In this document: in pieces, positions 5,188 to 5,721 of the stretch | Layout of the letters: each line of letters opens with the position of its first letter | How positions within the stretch are numbered: the first letter of the stretch is position 1 | Assembly: GCA_937880065.1 (NCBI GenBank) | Contig: CALFMA010000247.1 | Coordinates: 1-5,721, forward strand | Direction: 5' to 3' | Source: an uncultured Ruminococcus sp. | Lineage (GTDB): Bacteria > Bacillota_A > Clostridia > Oscillospirales > Ruminococcaceae | Length of the DNA: 5,721 nt | Made by a program: the position numbers and the translations under genes | Notes under the pieces: model-generated | Told to the model about the DNA's origin: nothing | What the model saw: only the letters and a program-made list of their open reading frames with translations | Databases searched by the model: none

Positions 5188-5217
5188 ATTATATCACAAG
5201 CCCATACAAAAAGTCAA
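5188..5217 (-). promoter_or_regulatory. Promoter of the PLD-like gene
   Basis: Read on the minus strand, TTGACT (5217-5212) and TATAAT (5193-5188) are 18 bases apart. The -10 is preceded by TGA, giving the extended form TGnTATAAT. Predicted transcription start is near 5181, giving a 5' leader of about 50 bases with AAGGAG before the ATG at 5131. The -35 lies just upstream of the portal ribosome binding site, so this promoter fills the gap between the two divergent genes. A strong promoter opposed to the morphogenesis genes is typical of prophage cargo (moron) genes. Confidence 0.72.
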
Positions 5218-5237
5218 CCGAAAGGAGCGTGATGCAC

Positions 5238-5602
5238 ATGGGCATTTTCAGCGGACTGTTCCGGTCGAGGGACAAGCCGAAAGACAGCTACGATTCGCCG
5301 TCCTACAGTTATTTCTTCGGACGAACACAGGCAGGCAAGCGTGTCAACGACCGCACGGCGATGCAGCAGATTGCCGTTTATGCCTGCGTGAGGGTGCTTT
5401 CCGAAGCTATCGCACAGCTGCCGCTGCACGTCTACGAATACACGGATAAGGGAAAAGAGCGAGTGCTGAAGCAACCGCTATATTTTTGCTGCATGACCAG
5501 CCAAACCCCGAAATGACATCTTTTGTGTTCCGAGAAACGCTGATGGCACGCATGCTGATTTACGGCAATGCCTACGCATAGATTATTCGTAACGGCAAGC
5601 GG
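5238..5602 (+). pseudogene. Phage portal protein gene, N-terminal remnant with frameshift and nonsense mutation
   Basis: The portal is the head vertex through which DNA enters; intact HK97-type portals are roughly 400 residues. The start MGIFSGLFRSRDKP (ATG 5238, AAAGGAG at 5221-5227) and the segment AVYACVRVLSEAIAQLPLHVYEY match the family N-terminus. At the T run 5483-5487 the frame is lost and stops at TGA 5514-5516. Adding one T restores YFLLHDQPNPEMTSF and on to ETLMARMLIYGNAYA. That frame then meets TAG at 5579-5581, where homologues as I recall them have Gln, and goes on as IIRNGKR before portal-like sequence ends at about 5602. An alternative ATG lies at 5232. The first lesion could be a homopolymer sequencing error; the second could not. 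Only about 120 codons remain. Confidence 0.88.
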
Positions 5603-5721
5603 TGTTTTGAAAGCTCCGATAGATAAACTAAGGGGATCGAAAAGTTGTTTTCAATTAATTATTCCTGATTCTGGTTGTTTCCTGTTTTTAGTCCAGCTTA
5701 TGAAAAGAAAATGTGATTTCG
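5603..5721. other. Unassigned AT-rich tail after the portal break
   Basis: Portal-like coding ends abruptly at about 5602 and the sequence becomes AT-rich, with stops in most frames. I see no terminal inverted repeat, tRNA or recognisable attachment core. One plus-strand frame is open from an ATG at 5568 to the window end but has no ribosome binding site and no recognisable protein. On the minus strand one frame is open from the edge to a TGA near 5645 and could be the tail of a gene outside the window. This is probably a deletion or insertion junction. Confidence 0.35.

Noticed and set aside
5579..5581. TAG in the portal frame read as recoded Gln, as in some gut phages
   Set aside because: TAG ends the DUF3846 and mntA genes at the expected places, and terL needs no recoding. 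The portal also has a separate frameshift, so a plain nonsense mutation is simpler.
5568..5721. Open frame from ATG 5568 to the window edge
   Set aside because: It overlaps portal-like sequence in another frame, lacks a ribosome binding site, and its translation has no recognisable pattern. It is kept only as a note on the tail.

Overview
The window looks like part of a degenerate, mosaic prophage (or a related integrated element) from a gut-type Firmicute, probably a Clostridia/Ruminococcaceae-like host. The signs are strong AGGAGG-type ribosome binding sites, sigma-A-type promoters, moderate base composition, a DUF3846-type protein, and an HK97/siphovirus-type terminase large subunit next to a portal gene. 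No tRNA, rRNA, CRISPR array or transposase was found.

Layout. Positions 1-875 hold a promoter/leader module followed by two small plus-strand genes: an unassigned 120-aa protein and a DUF3846-family protein. A long GC-rich hairpin (939-976) separates them from a convergent minus-strand toxin-antitoxin pair, mntA-hepT (1595 down to 980), which has its own promoter. Positions 1736-2159 hold a second copy of the promoter/leader module driving a very acidic 111-aa protein. A 284-base region without a gene (2160-2443) is rich in hairpins and ends with a third copy of the module, ahead of a 74-aa protein. A terminator-like hairpin follows, then a full-length terminase large subunit gene (2745-4349). 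Between terminase and portal, where siphophages normally have nothing, sits a minus-strand single-HKD phospholipase D-like gene with its own promoter (a moron-like cargo gene). The portal gene that follows is dead: it has a one-base frameshift at a T run, an in-frame TAG, and loses recognisable portal sequence at about 5602. The last 119 bases are AT-rich and unassigned.

How it fits together. Terminase and portal are leftovers of a head-packaging module. No small terminase gene is visible, and the portal cannot be made at full length, so this locus is unlikely to make phage by itself. The genes with intact expression signals are the accessory ones: the small proteins behind the repeated promoter/leader, the MntA-HepT pair and the PLD-like protein. 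The pattern suggests an accessory or defence/anti-defence island kept in a decaying prophage (inference).

The most unusual signal is the promoter/leader module at about 2-87, 1736-1823 and 2369-2443. Each copy has a -35/-10 pair with an exact 17-base spacer and an inverted repeat over the -10. Copies 1 and 2 also have a stem-loop at the predicted mRNA 5' end whose stem changes by compensatory substitutions. The three genes behind it are unrelated, so the module appears to be a reusable regulatory unit.
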